A stretch of DNA of 64,000 nt. Source: Rhynochetos jubatus. Its lineage: Eukaryota > Chordata > Aves > Eurypygiformes > Rhynochetidae. The notes beneath the pieces were generated by a model, which saw only the letters and a program-made list of their open reading frames with translations, ran no database searches and had not been told where the DNA came from. Below, piece by piece: positions 24,739-39,168 of this stretch. Positions within the stretch are counted from its first letter, which is position 1. Every line of letters begins with the position of its first letter. A program made the translations under genes and the position numbers. The stretch is taken from assembly GCA_027574665.1 (NCBI GenBank), contig CM050649.1:66864150-66928149 (forward strand). The letters run 5' to 3'.

Positions 24739-26059
24739 TCCCCACTAAATGCATCTCTGACATTGAACTGAAATACAATACAGTGCACGCCTCCAGAAAC
24801 ACAGAAGAACCAAAAAAATATTGTTCTATTTGCTTTCCAGTTAACAAAGAAGGTGAGCATTCCCCACTTTCATTGTAAAATTCTGAAACTGCAACCAAGG
24901 TGGGGTTTTATTTTTAAAATTAGATACCTGTATGCAGGTTTAGAGGCCAGACAGATGGATTTGGCAACCCCAGAGAGAGAAAGAAGGATGAGAAAAATTT
25001 GAAAGTGCAACCATTAAATATTCATGCCACTGGCATTCTGTACCTTCAGTGAAGTTCTTGCTCTATATATGGAATGAAACCTATAGTTAAGCACATGACT
25101 CCACTAGCTATCAGCTTTGAAAGAGTTCATTATAATGTGAGGGGGAAAAGACTCTCTAGACTGCTAAATATACAGCAAAATATATTGAGAAAATAGGGAA
25201 AGAAGACGTATTTCTGCATGTTCCTGGGCCTTTATGAAAATGACAGAACAATTTTGTTTTAAAAACTATCTTATTGCTCAAACACCTGAAGAAAAAAAAC
25301 CAGTGCATTACTTTAAATCATATTTTCAAGTTCTAAGGTGATTTTATTAACTCCTTTTTATTGCTCTGTTTAGATATTCTAATTGGCAGGCAGCACGTTT
25401 GCAGTCACTAGATCTCAATTAGACTTTAATGGGTCTGAAATGGTCTACAGTATTATGGGGCTGGCAGACCTACCGCAGTCCCATTCACGATGATGCAAGG
25501 TAAGTGGGGCATAAAAACACAACGGTTACTGCCACTGCAGGAATAGGGAAACAAAGGTTCCTCCAGTTCCACCAGTGTGTGTCCTTACGGATGGTTTCGC
25601 ACGGGCAAGGACCAGCCTCCACAAGCACAGCTGACCAAAACATAGCCTACAGGAGTGCGTAGATGGCAGGAGAGGAGCAGGTCTGTAGACCTGCTGGGGC
25701 TTGTGTGCCGGGGCTTGCTTCCACTCTATGAGCTGTATCCTACCATGACTAATTCCTATATGAAGCACTTTTACCCAACACCTACAGCAGCCACCCTCTC
25801 TGTGGTAAGCATGAGCCCTTGCGCACACCCACCCTTGAGGTAACCTGCTTTCCCTGGGATCTGAGTCACACCATGCAGGGAAAATAGGGAAAGGGATGCA
25901 CTCTCCACAAGAAGGGCTTGTCTCCTCTTTCCACATCCCCACCCCAAAATCACAGATAAAGAACATTTATGTGCCTGCTGCAAGAAACAACTCTATATTT
26001 GTGCCTAATATGTTGCAAACCTTGTTCAGGAAGGTGGTTCTTTTCCATAAAAAAATGTC

Positions 26060-26117
26060 CCTGAAATGCCAAGGTCATTTGGATCCCATCTGGGATCCAA
26101 ATCCTGACCATTTCAGG
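26060..26117. repeat. 58-bp imperfect palindrome (hairpin-forming)
   Basis: The arms nest as CCTGAAAT (26060-26067) with ATTTCAGG (26110-26117), GGTC (26073-26076) with GACC (26106-26109), and ATTTGGATCCCA (26077-26088) with TGGGATCCAAAT (26091-26102). Only two bases (TC) lie at the centre; the unpaired parts are GCCAA on one arm and CCT on the other. In all 24 base pairs can form. It could be the remnant of a small foldback transposon or simply a local palindrome; no family is recognised. Confidence 0.85.
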
Positions 26118-29100
26118 AGAACAAGAAGTTCATGACTGGGAGAAGCGTGAAAGGAGGACTGAGGTAGTCTGGAATGCTCGTTGAAGGAAAAAGTGAGGGC
26201 TGGGCAGTCGCCTCCCCGTGAATGAGAAAGCCCTTCACACTGACACCCTGTAGCTGTGTAAATGCCAGCCTGAAAAGAAGGAAAAAAAGGAAGTTCCACA
26301 TGATAGTTTTTAATTTAATCCATTTCCATGCAAGAGGTTTAAAACAGCCCATGTTTTATGATACTTAGGAAATATTAATAAAAGTCTACAGAAATCTGGA
26401 GATCTTTCTGCTACTACATAAATAATTCCCCTGCCTCCACTCCTGGGGAAGTGCAAAGGCCACGTGAAGATTCATCCCCTCTTTCCCTCTCCCCCTCCCC
26501 ATCTTTTCAAGGCACTTCAGCGTTCAGGAATAATCATGTTCTTCAGCAGACTCCTTTATTGAGTCAAAATAACCAATTCCACACATTTAATCGCAGAATC
26601 CTCCTTTTATCCTCTAATTACGAAGCAGTGCCCGTCGAAATTAAAGCAGCATGCTTGTAAATATTTTCAGGCACAAAGGAAGAAGCAAAGCCAGCTGAGC
26701 AATTTGGTTAAGAAAGGAGGGAAGAATATCCTGGACCTTCTGTATTCTTTAGTTACAAACGATGAGACGTTTTTTATTTGGGTGGTTTTACACAATAAAT
26801 TTTGAAGAGTAGTTGCTTAAGTACATCTAAAGGTTAAACCTTCAAGCAGCTAATCTGTATGTAAGAACAAGTAACTGTCAAATACTTAACCTTTTACAGA
26901 TTAAAACTGTCTGCCTAACAGATGTGAAATCATCATTGTTGTAATTGTTATAAGTAGATATCTGAGCATTTTCTGGAGATAGATCATTCTCTTTTTTTGA
27001 GCAGTAATTTTATGCCCCAGGTCACTTGCGTGTTCATGGCTGTGATAAAACCCCTGCTTTCCATGAGAAGTTATATGCCAGGACTTTGTAACTGCTGTAC
27101 TGGTTTCCAGCACCAAACTTATTGGTTGTAACAGGCAGTTTTAAATTATTATAAAATGAACTTGGACGGTGACTGAAATGTTTTATTGTTCAGTTGCTGT
27201 AAGTGGTTCTAAAAGTGAATTTTCACAATAGTATGGCCAGAGCATAGGAGAAAAAAATGCTTCCATTTCTGATAAGCTGTAAACGTTACTATAAAATAGT
27301 GCTCTTTGACAACATTTGATAGAAATACACTCCGTTATTAGAATATGTCTAAAATGTCATTACATTATGTTTATAAGTATTAAAGGTATAAGAGAAAAAT
27401 GTTTCTACTATGATGAGCATGGAAATGGTATTTTTTCCCATACAGTTTTATATATAGCAGGGCAAACTTGCTGGAAACCCTTCCGATACCACTAAGCAGA
27501 TACATGTTCCTACATAGGTCTACATTTAGGCCAGTGTCCTGCAACTAGACCAGGCATTTGCCTCTTCAATCACAGCAAAATGTAATCATTAGACTATCCA
27601 GCAGCCAAAGTCAGCTTATAAATCCAGTATGTTACATTCAAACATTTGGGTTTTGGCTTGGCCCTCATCACACTGCTGAATAGACACTGGGAAAGTGGAC
27701 CTGTCTCGGACTGAGGTCCAGGCTTCACCCTCCTTTCCCATTCAACTTTTTGTAGTTTTATATCATTTTAGCTGTAAACACCAGAGGTCAGGACTCTTCT
27801 GGTGCAAGATGCTGCACCAGCTCCAGTGCAGGCACAGTGACTGCCCTTCACAGACTGCAGCTACCTCCACCACTGCATCTCCTGAAAGACCTCATTTACT
27901 CCAGCAAGAAATTTCCTGCGAGTACGTGTTTTGGGCTCCATGCCAGATATTCAACCTGTGCTTTTTTTTCTCCATTTACCAAGAAAATACAGTTTTGAAA
28001 CAAGAATTTTTTTTTTTTAATCCAGGTCTGTTGCACAGCTTGATATGCATCACACAGTCAGCGGGGCTTCCTTGGGAAGGAAAGTGTCAGATCCTGGTGT
28101 CTCCCCATCATCTACTCCCTCTTCCCTGGCTGTTACTTTGAACCTGCTAATCAATTTCAACCAAATCTGACAGAGGTTTCAAAAAATGTCCTACTGAAAA
28201 TCAGCAGCTGTTTACACAGTGCTAATAACTCGGTCCTTCACCTGTGCCAGCTGATGGCAGCCAGCCGTCCATCAGCACGTGAGCCCTGTTCAGTACGTGC
28301 ACAGCTCTGAAACCGCCCCAGCTGCTATGTTTTCTCCCCAGGTCAGCGAAGAGGAGCAGGAGGGAGACGCAATCACTGCTAAAGAATTTATGCAGTGCAG
28401 CTGCTGTGTTACGAGACACAAAATCATGGTCTAGTTTTGGTAATTCCATTGTTCAGGGAAGTTGTTTTTTTCTACCTAGGTAACTGATATTTAAAATAGT
28501 AATAGAAGTAATAGTAATGAAAGTGAGATTCACAATTGTCAGTCAGACCCTGTAAGTATTCAAATCACTAAAGAAAGGAAAGATCAGGTTTTGAGAGCAG
28601 CAAAAATGCTAACAACAAGCGCACACTCTCTTGCAAAGCACTCTGCAAATGACCCCTCGCACCTCGACTGGTCTGAAAGGGAGATGCAAAAGCTGGTGCA
28701 CCACCAGGACCCGCATGAGAGGTCATTTCCAGGACACAATGAAGCAATATGCACTGACCTGCACTCTGCATCGATGCAGTTTCTGTACAAGTTTATTTGT
28801 GAGCTGAACTTGAGCAGAGAATGCCAGCTGTGCCATATTGTAAAGTGGATTTGTCATGTGGATTTATCCATACTTTGTCCATTAAGTCACCCTTGGGAAC
28901 AAGCACTAGTTAGAACTCTCTGATAGATGTGAAGGGTTTTTATACAGACGATATATAAAAAAAAAAGGAATGCAGCGATTCCAGGAGACTGGAGGAAAAA
29001 AAAGAGAGGTATTATTAGCACATCGAAAGGCATCTGAAATATAAATTATTTGAAAGCACATCACTTTATATATCCTGTTAATTACATGGTTAATATTATG

Positions 29101-32100
29101 GAATCTGACAACTCCCCATAGACACCAGGACTATTGATGAGTTCCATTTTATGTTAGAAATTTCTCTCTTCTTGTGCAGAATTACCTCTTTAACCTCTTT
29201 CAGTCCAATAAATTCACATTAAAATGTGACCAGGAGTGACAACCTTGGGAGAGGACTAACCTCTCCCTCTATCATGTCACTTTAGCCTCAGTCTCAAATT
29301 GGTACAGCACTCCCATAGCTATTAGCTCAGCTCTTCTCCTGCCTCCTGAGTAGATGAAGCAGTGTGTCTAATTAATTTACAGTCCTTAAGTACAAAGGTA
29401 GCTATAAGCAAAACTATATTAAAATCAAACTTCCAATAAGGTAATTGTAAAATCATAATTTTCTGGGATGTTTTCACTAAATAGTATCTTAGCTTTGTAG
29501 CTGAATGTTTTCCAAAGTCTGGCCTTACAGCAACGTGAAAGTCAAATATTTCATACATTACTGTATATCTCGTTCCATAGAAAAAAAAAAAAATGACAGA
29601 TACTCTTTAACACAATGAAATGCAATTTAAAGGCAAGTCAATAAGATACTAACCTCTTATCCTCAAATGAGGGCTATGTTATACATCATGGGTTAGAAGT
29701 TAAAAATGAAGAGAATGGTTCTTGCCACTCATAATTCAAAGACTGTTGTCAAAAGCTTTCTGTTCATAGAAATGTTATTGGTTTTATTCAGCTGGCAAAA
29801 ACTGTGCAGTATTCTAAGTAGCTCAGACAGATAGCTTTTTTAGCTATACAGTTCAGAGCCAAGTTTTCCTGAACAGCATAAGGACTTGATTTTGCTAATG
29901 TATACATGCTGCACTGTACCCGGTTCCAGAAATAACCGGCGTCCGTGAACACAGGCTGGGGTCTAGGGAGGATACATGCTAACAGCCAGATTCCCTATTT
30001 TGCTTTGTGCTCAGAGAGACCAGACACAACCAACAAAAAAGGTTACTGCATCAAGAAACCCTCCGGCAGCACAAAGCTCCAGGAGGAAGCTCTGCTGCTG
30101 CCCAGCTCCCTACCTGCCTCTCACTGAGGAGAAAATACTGAATATTGGGGCACGGGGGGAGAAGCAAGGGGCACACTGAAGCACAGCAGCAACGGGCAAG
30201 GTTCTCCACTGAGTTCCAGCCAGCCTCATGAAACTCTCTTTTTTGCAGGGGACAAAGAGCTGAGGGACATGAGGGGTGACTAACCTGCTGCAGGCAGCCA
30301 TCCTCTCCTCCTGCTCAAGCCTGAGGAGAATAGAGATGAGGTCTAAAACCTGAAGCCCCCTTCGCTTCCCTGTTTTGCCTTGTTGTCAGTGATATCAGTA
30401 CCCTTCAGGGTGTGGAAAGCCTTTCCTCTTTCTCCTCTCCATGAATAAAGCCCTTTCCATAACCACACCATTCCCACATGGTCAGGGGCAGCAGGAGAGG
30501 AGCTGAGGTCGTGTGCTGTGAGGAGCTGTCAGCATCTCCCTTAAGGAGGGCAGGTTGCCAGCCTCTCCAAGGCAGCGATGTGGTGTCCTGGCCTTAAGCA
30601 ACCCTCATTTCCCACCATCACTCCCACTCTGTCACACACAGGGAATCCCATACATCCCATCCTCCTCTTCCCCTGTGGCCACACCTGATCGCCACCACAT
30701 AGTACTAGACTTGGTTCTAGCCCTTCGTGGTCGACAGAGCTTATGTAAAAGACTGGCAGAGGCTGCAGAAAGCTGGACCAGCTAGGGACCTCGCTATGAC
30801 AGCCCAGAGGTGGCTGCAGAGGGGCAGATGAAGCCTTAGGTGTGACATCTCATACCGGTTGCTCAGTGTGGTTTGGTGTGAGAGATTCTGAGGAACGAGC
30901 GACTGCAGCAGGAACAGACAGAGATGTTCTTGCCGACTGGAACAGAACAGGACGCTTATTTGTCCCCATCTTCTTTCTGGAAGGAAATCATCTGCTACTG
31001 CTAATGCCGAAATCTGTGCATCATGTTCATGTCTGCACCAGGTTGAGGAGTATGACAGAAGTTGCCAATTACAGATAAAGGCTATATTCAAAATCTGGAT
31101 AGAAGCCGCTAATATTGACTGCTCTAACATACAGTGGTACTTCTCATTCTCACAAGAAACACCTAGAATTTGGTATGGGCATTACATTAGCTGTATTTTA
31201 AATCTATACAAGTAAATTTAGTTAAATAACTGCACATATGTGTGTAATTTTCCACATACCAATGCCAGCACCCTGCAGACTGTACAGCAGGCTACTCAGT
31301 TTACATCCTCATGTACTTTGCTTGCTCACATATAGGCAAGCCCATAGTTACTGATACTCCTTTAGAAATCTGACCTGCTGTCTACTGGGAATTATTATAC
31401 ATCTCACCAGAAAATACTGAATTGAGGATAGTTCCTGCATGAGAGCATGAGGACACGCATGCCTTTACCCTTATGCGCTGCACATGCCTTTTCCTCAGGC
31501 ACATACCTGGCAGGTGCAATCCAGACCTTCATTTGTCATTCAGACACCAGTAATGGGCTCTCCAGAAATACTCTAAATAGATTAGATGAGAATTATCTTC
31601 TGTATTTTTAGACCATCTTGGCATTAACAACAAAACTGGATATATTTTCCAGGCAAACATGCTTCCTCTGAAAAGCTAAAAGATAGGACAAATGTTCCTG
31701 TCTCCTCTGAAATGTTTACCAGTCCTCACTAGAGAGAAGCAGCTGGCTTCAGTTAATCTGCTGGGATAACATTAAACTTAATAAATATAATGACATTAAG
31801 ATCTAAACCTTCTTCTAAAAGACTTGTGTACAGAGATGAGCTGCACAGCTGGGTGCAGAGTTAGGCACCCAGCTCCCAAAATGGATCTCAGTGTGCTGCG
31901 TTGGGTTCCAAAGCTCCCCATACTGAGGATGGGGAGAAACCGGCACCCAACAACCAGCTTCTCAACACCCAGAGGCTATGCTGTGGGCCAAACCCTATAC
32001 CTGCCAAAGGAAAATGTCAAAGACAACTTCTAGTTTTTGCTGTGATTAGACTTGACCGTGAAAGCAGGACTCGCAGCCCGAGTCCCACTCATGTGCCCTC

Positions 32101-33725
32101 TTGGACATTTAGGTCAGACAACAGGGGAACACCTTTGAAAAGGAAATCAAAGAGGACAGCCAAGCATGCCGCTCTGCTAACATCCTAGTGGTTAAAACAC
32201 CAGCCAAGAAAATGGGAAGCCCAGATCCAAGTATCTCCCCAGCATGGGGTTCAGATCCATAGAGTCAATCTCAAGGAACATGCATTGCTTATTTGGGCAA
32301 AGGGTCGTGTGGATGACAAGCTCTTCACCACTATCCTTGGAGCTTGACCCCAGCAAGGATCTGGGAATGAAGGGATCATGGGGCCAGAAGGAAGCATTCA
32401 GTTGGAAAAGGGGAGTCCTGACTTCCCTGGGTGCTATCATCCCAAAGCTGTATAACGTGTGACGTGCAAGCAGTGCACTGTGTGGTCACAGCGTATCTTG
32501 GAATTCTCCAGGCCCTCATGTACTGGGCTAATGAGTCTGCTAATCCCAAAAGTGCCTCTTGGCATGTGCACTGGCAAAGCTGGACACACGTCTAACCGTG
32601 TTTCTGCCAGAAAAAAGGGACATCTTGCGTGCCTAGTTGGGTTGTGTGGGGTTTCTGGATCCTGGGTTTTGTCAAGTTAATTCTGCCTAAACTCTGCACG
32701 TAAACCATTATGTTGCACCTTGCCTAAGAACTGTAAAGACTGAAGTAAGGATCTGCTTCGGTGGCACACAACCAGCTAAATTAATCTCCTGGCATAAAGT
32801 TGCACTGCTTGGTTCAAGGAACAAAATCAAAATTCAGTCTCCAAGTAACTCAGAGGAATTTCTGGCTGATGTGGCAATCGTTAGGCATATTAAATGACAA
32901 ATATAATGAAAAGTGACTTTTAGTAGCTCAGAGAGATAGGCAGCTAGTACGTTAGTACGGCACTCAGCTTCCAACCTAGGTATGTCTCCAGTCTGCTAAC
33001 AAGCATCCTTTGTGGATTACTTGCTGTACATTGACCTTCCAGAGCTGTTTGCTTTTCCTTTATACTGGAGACCTAAGATTCTTCTGTGCTGCCTTAGCCT
33101 GTACTCCCCATAAACAATAAAACTGTGTCTCGTGCCTTAACTGACTGACTTTCTCAGTAATCACACACCTTAAATTACAGACATCAGGTTTAGATGCATC
33201 TCTGTATGAAGTGCTGCATAATGAGCAATCTACTAACCTTCTATCCTGCTTAGAAATCACCATCTCACAGATAAGGCTGGTTCCACCTCTCTCCTTTTAA
33301 GCCTGTCAGGTGTCCCAGCCGGCAAGAAAAGGGGTGGAAATGCATACAGCAGTTTCCCAAACAGGACTCATTTGACAGGCTAGCCAGCATGTGCCCGCAA
33401 AAAAAAGGTTCACCTGGCCCACATCCTCCGGGAAGCTTTGGGCATGTGTGTACACAGCACAGCAGGGCAGAGACCAAAATGGGGCTTCATGTGTAGCACC
33501 GTGTAGACCTATAGTCTTCGGTCTAGGAGAAACAGTTGTACTCACATGATGCTGAGCCCAAAACAGTTAGGCTTGCCTCCTGGAAAAAACATGGGACAAA
33601 GCTGGGGAACACAGATGTTCCCTAGCAGCACAGCTGAAGTGCTTACAGACCTACTGAAGTGACGTTTGGTGCAACTGGTGCCAAGTATCACAGAGCGTCA
33701 CTGGAGGTAAACACAAACCCAGTGT

Positions 33726-33742
33726 TAATAATAATAATAATA
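33726..33742. repeat. TAA microsatellite (five units)
   Basis: Five TAA units plus a partial TA in unique intronic sequence. Short and unremarkable. Confidence 0.9.
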
Positions 33743-36585
33743 TCATTTGTTTTTATCGTCACCAAGTGCATTTTCATAATGTCTTTCAATGCATCTGGCC
33801 CATATCAACTGTATGGTACTTGAGTGTTGTCAGTAAAATTATGTAAAATTAATTTTGACACCCTTCCTCAGAAGTGTCTGTTCTGTTCCTCTGCGTCCTT
33901 GGAATGAAATGTTTTGATACTAGTGATTTTCTTCAGAGAAAATAGCTCCCCAGGCTCCTGTTGCTACCCCTGTAGCTGCAATACTGCTGAATGTGTCATA
34001 TCCAGGCTCTACCTCATCCTCTGGTTTCTGCATATCAAGTTCATAGTTATTTTCAAAGATTCTCTTCTATGTCTTGCCGTTATTAAGAGAAGGTCAGCTT
34101 CTGTTCACTTGAGTAAAAATATGACTATTGTTAATTTTCTGGTGTTAAAACCATGTATCACAAGCTAAGAAAAACATCAGGTGTATTCTTTACCTATCAG
34201 GAAAAGACATATCGCATATACTGAAGAATTGACCTGAACATGTCCCATATTTGGTTGCATTACTTCTGCTTGATTGCTGAGAGATGAATCTCTGTAAGTA
34301 GATCATATTCATGAATGTGTCACGCCTCACTATGTCATTGTGCCAGAGACTCATTAAAGTTCTACTCAAAGCTTCCTTCCTAATTTATATTTCTCCTATG
34401 TGTTGCTTTGATTTGAGAAATCTCTTTCGCAAAAGGAAAGCCGTCCATTGTTTGAACTCTAAAAGGAAATGTAGGTGTTTAATTGGTGGATGTGGTTTTC
34501 ATTATACTTTCCATTTCCACCACAAACCCTCTTCATAAATTGTGACAAGTCTGTTGGCAGCCTGCTGTATCAGACTGGAGGTAGCTGACTTGATAAGCAT
34601 GTCGCCCAGCCGAACAAAAACATGAATTCCCTCCAACTTTGCTCAGAATTGCTAATTAGCTCAAAGGCAGTGTCCTGAATTGGCACAGAAATCACTGTGA
34701 GAAAGTCCTAGGGAGATGCGCAACTATAACTTGATAGGGTCTCGTAATATCTCAAACAGCTTTCTGGTTTATTGAAATCATGCTAGCATCTTTGCTCTGA
34801 AAATACTCCTTATTTAAACACAAGTGCAGTGATTCACAATGCAGTGAAGTCCCCAGCTACATTTCTATGCAGCCCATATCACGACGGTAAAGGAGGCACA
34901 CTTGCCAGAGAATGCAAAGAAGGAGATGTTTTCATTTTTATAAAGTCAGTCACCTAGTCTTACAGGGCTGAGGTCCTTTCCCTCTCAGAGAAATGCCGGG
35001 GTGGGGGTAAAGGAAACACTGATCCAGTCAGTGTTGTGATTCTCTGCTGCTGTTTCTCCATGGGGCTTGTTCCTGCTCCAACTCAGACCAAAAAAAATCA
35101 AAGCCCTGTGCACACACTTCGTGTTTCCAATAGCCAAGTGGCAAAGAAGCATTTCCAATAGGCAATTTGCCCGTGGCCACCCTGTTTTCCCCCACGTGGA
35201 GATGCTTTGTGCCAAGCCGGTTGGCCTACAGGGCAGAAAGCAACCCTTGGCCCATTTTAGTATCTCCACTGCGGCCTGAAGTTCACCACTTCTAAACATC
35301 CTCAGAGGTGTCAGGACAATATGCAATCACAGCATGGGACTACTAGCTCTCAGCCTCTCCCTCCCTGAGACAGCCTGACCTTCATCGCCATCAGGAAGGT
35401 CCTCGCACATTTACAGCTCTTTTAAACTAAAGCTCTCCTTACAAAAGTAAATGTTTTGATGAAAACGGAAGAGGACACCCAGGATGCTCATGCCCTGAAG
35501 TGCTAAAAGCATTCACCTGACACATGCAAAACCCTCATGCAAAGAAATTGGGAGAACAGATCTGAACTTGTAAGAATTTGAGGCATAATTCACAAAAAAA
35601 TGCCTAAGTTGACAGAACGAGCACCTTTATGGGTGCGGGATTGTTTATATTTTCAGTGTGGTATTGTGGCTTGAATGAGTACAGGCACACTGAAAAATTA
35701 TGTTCAAGCTTTAGTCTCCCATAGGTCCCACTCCCGCTGGATGTGCCCTGGAAATTCTGACACGCAGAGGAAGTCATCAGTTTTGCCAGGACTCCCAGGC
35801 AAGCCAGTCACGCTGGGAGCCTGACATCCAGAGGACCTGGAAAACAGCCAGTTTGTGCACAGCATGTCCATCCTGTATGCCTGCATTCAGGTGCATCAGA
35901 TTTATTATGCATGTGCAGATCACCTTATTTATTGCCATGGTTTATTACCAGGTGCAGTAAGGCCAACAGCATGTTCAGAACATGTTGGATTTACTGCACA
36001 TACATGGGACATCTGCGAGCGCACACAACCTGCTTTTCTTCCGAGACTTCCTAGGAGGAAACACAGGAACCATACTCAAACTTCTGGATTCCCTTTGGTT
36101 CTGTACTTGTCTGCAGGCAGGGACAGAATTCGGGGATAATGTAAAAGCAGCTACTTTAGCACACTCTTATTAGAGTGCATTGTGAGAAAACTTGTTAGTA
36201 CTTTTCAATCCTCGAGAGAGAACTGTGAGCAGATAAGGGCAAACTAGAAGCATTTCAATAGAGCTGGCCTGTTTCTCTACCACACAGCAGATACATTAGC
36301 ACCTAATGAGTTATGATGACTTCAGCTTTCACAGATGACTTTTCTTCCGCCAACCAAATTTCAGTATAAGCACCACTGAAATTTTATTACCTGGTTTTGC
36401 ATGTGAATATAGGTTGAGGAAAGGAAAACACTTGAGTTACGCATTTGTTCAAAAAATCAGAATTCCATTTTCTTTAAGGCTTTCAATGAGAGGTACATTT
36501 CCGAGTCATTTCTGAAAGTGGGAATTAGGGTGTATTTGACAGGCATCCAGGTGTGGGCTCCATGACTCGCTCTGATCCGAAGCAG

Positions 36586-36617
36586 CAGTACCGGAGTAGT
36601 ACTCCATCGTAGTACTG
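36586..36617. repeat. Small nested palindrome
   Basis: CAGTAC (36586-36591) pairs with GTACTG (36612-36617), and inside them GGAGTA (36593-36598) pairs with TACTCC (36600-36605) around a single base. Twelve base pairs could form a short cruciform. No function is apparent. Confidence 0.7.
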
Positions 36618-39110
36618 GAACAGGCATATTTAATTAGTTCCCATTTGTGCCACATGTATTCCGATGAGGTGCTGGACTGCCTTGAAGAATACCTGATAGT
36701 TATCAGTCTTCCAGTACGCTAAGCCCTAAGGAGCCTCTCTCTCTCTCCTCCCTCATTGTGGAAGGGCTCACAGGCAACAAAGAGGTTATCTGCACCTCCG
36801 AGTGTGGCCCCGAGGAGCTCTCTCACATACCCGTGACACTTGTTCACGTACTGTCACTCCTGACCCTACCCCGAGAAGGGGGCTTGCTTCATCCACTCAG
36901 CCCAAGGCTTTCTGTCCCCAGAATAGTATCTTGTGCCTGGCTCCCCCACCATTCCTGGAGCTGAACCTATTACCTTCAACCTGATTTTGCAGCAGTTCTC
37001 ATAGGTAATTCCACAGGTTCCAGTACCGCGTGCATGGAGGCAGCATTTCTTTGTCCATTCATAGAGATTGCTCAAGCGCACTCATTGACTTTGATCTCGT
37101 AAGGCCTCGGGCTCCAGCCCTCCACAAATAACTCCCTGGCACAGAGATACACTGTCCTACACCAGGGAACCTGCACAACTTTAACACACTGGGATCATGG
37201 CATCTCTAAACCCTAACGTGTTACTGAGTGAGACTTAGCTTACACACCTACTGAGACCTCTGGGCAAGGGCATTTTTCTGCTGCTATACGTACCTCAGCT
37301 TGCACAACTGGACTTCACAGCACAGAGCCAACTACAGCTGAGATGCCACAGCCAACAGCTTTTCCCAGGCAGGATGCTTTGACTATGAGCCCCTTTTCTT
37401 TACAGTTCTTCACTGATTCCCACTTTCCTCACCATGAAGGCCCTTTGTGGCCTATCCCCATCATTATTACAAGTCATTACTAAAGTTACTATAAAAAGGC
37501 TGACTCTAGTCTTCTCTGGACCCATCAGGGAAATGCACTGTCCAAGTTCCCAACTAACACCTTCAAAGTATCTCTGTGTTGTCACTCATACTTGGGAGGA
37601 GCCCTCATAAACATGCACAAAACCGCTTCATTGTTTTTTGAGGTTCTTGAAAAGAAAGTTCTATTTTTCCCATCATGCTCACACTTGTGCATTTGGCAGC
37701 ACTGTCAGGCTGGCAGTCTGCTGTGATCACTGTTTATTCGGAAGATTAAAACACTCCGTCTTTTCTTTCTGATCGGTTTTGCCTATATCCATAATTTTCT
37801 TTTGTCTTTTACTTTGTCTGCAAAGTTTTTGGTCTGACAACTGGCTCTTTGTCCAGCACCTGAGCAGGACCTAGTGCAGCAAATCTGAGTCCCTACCTAC
37901 AGATGCAAAGCCCAGTGGTAATGCACATGACTAACAACAGCAACAGGCAGAAGGGAAAAATAACATAGCTGCCAGCCTCTCCTGGAGCCAGTGCAGGGCA
38001 CTAACCATTCCAGTCCGCCAAGGAAATATCGGTTATGATGGGAACATGAGGAGTTTCACTATTGTTTCTATTGGGGTAAAGAGTTAAGCTGTTTCCTTTT
38101 CTGGGAAACCTTGACCACAGTTTAATTTCAAATGGTCTATGCTCCAGAATTAACTGCAACTTCCATTATTTGACTATCTTCTTTCCTCTTTTTAACCCTG
38201 ATGATAATTTATTCCTTTTTATTTTAGCTATAGGTTACTTTGCTGTGTGCAAGCGTGTCGCAGAACTCATTTTTCTAGTTACTTTGACAAACCTGACATC
38301 TTGCAGCTGTTACACATCTTGTTTCAATTACATCTCTAGATAAAAAGAATTCTTAAAGCCTGAAGGCTGCAGATGGCTTCCTGGTGAGGGGTTAACTCCA
38401 GCTTTGCACTAAAGCCTTTTTGGGGGTCCCTGTTCTCTATGGTCTTCTCTTAGGCCCTCTCCAGCTTCCCCTTCTAATTTTGCTGCCTCCCTTACTCTAA
38501 GCCCCATTCCCCATCAGCAGGAGAGGAACGGGAGCACCAGTGTGCATCCCTGCCTCCTTCTCACCCAAAGGTGCCTGGAGGGAAGCAACATATCTGTCGC
38601 CTGAACCTTATCTCCACATATCATGCAGGCTGCTTGCGGCAGGGCACAGCTGAACGAGCACAAATCAGTGGCGTGACAACTTGGACCACCACTAATCCCT
38701 AATAAATTCTGGACTGTCCTACAGACCTGGGAAGCTCTTGACAACTGGTGATGCTCTCAGCATCTGGCAAACCACTTGTGTCTAATTGGGTACCCTGAGA
38801 TATTTACACTGTGCTTAATGGTTACAGAAGAGATTGATCGCCCCATTCTTGGTATCTATCCAGAAAGGGTATATAAAATCCTTTGATCTTGCTAAGGCAG
38901 CAAAACATGTCTAACCATCAGTTATGTAAAGGTGGTTGTTATTAATTTGAATACTGCACAGAGAGGAAAGAACAGAAGTACCATATAATGAGATATATTA
39001 AGACTACAAAAGAATTAAGTGAAGCCGTTATGTTATGAATCATGATTTTATTGTTTAGCAGTCAGCTCTTGATGTAATTCAGATAATAATGAATGGGCTA
39101 ATTCCTTCCA

Positions 39111-39168
39111 CCTTTATTCAGGCAAAACTTCCATTGACTTCAAAGAGAAAGTTGTCCAAGCCAGGAAT
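39111..39168. repeat. Probable old interspersed-repeat remnant
   Basis: CCTTTATTCAGGCAAAACTT then CCATTGACTTCAAAGAGAAA resembles the sauropsid repeat motif 'ccttactcaggcaaaactcccattgacttcaatggga' that I recall as widespread in reptile and bird genomes. The match continues for about 35 bases before decaying. It appears to be a degraded copy of an old element, probably a non-autonomous one with palindromic structure. Confidence 0.6.

Larger units (their letters stand above)
24739..39110 (-). other. AFF3: AFF3 intron 1, unique sequence
   Basis: A long unique intronic stretch of mixed composition, with AT-rich and more GC-balanced blocks (about 30000-32700 and 36700-37300). It includes the long hairpin at 26060-26117, a pyrimidine-rich run near 26478-26508, a TAA array at 33726-33742, a CT-rich run near 36734-36754 and a small nested palindrome at 36586-36617. 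The longest open frames (146 codons minus at 25526-25966; 148 codons plus at 27695-28141) show no domains and overlap frames on other strands; I regard them as chance. Confidence 0.7.

Noticed and set aside
25526-25966. 146-codon minus-strand open frame
   Set aside because: No recognisable domain, no splice context, and shadow frames on both strands cover the same bases.
27695-28141. 148-codon plus-strand open frame
   Set aside because: No domain or paralogue recognised, and low-complexity F-rich stretches come from T runs. It is consistent with chance in 64 kb.
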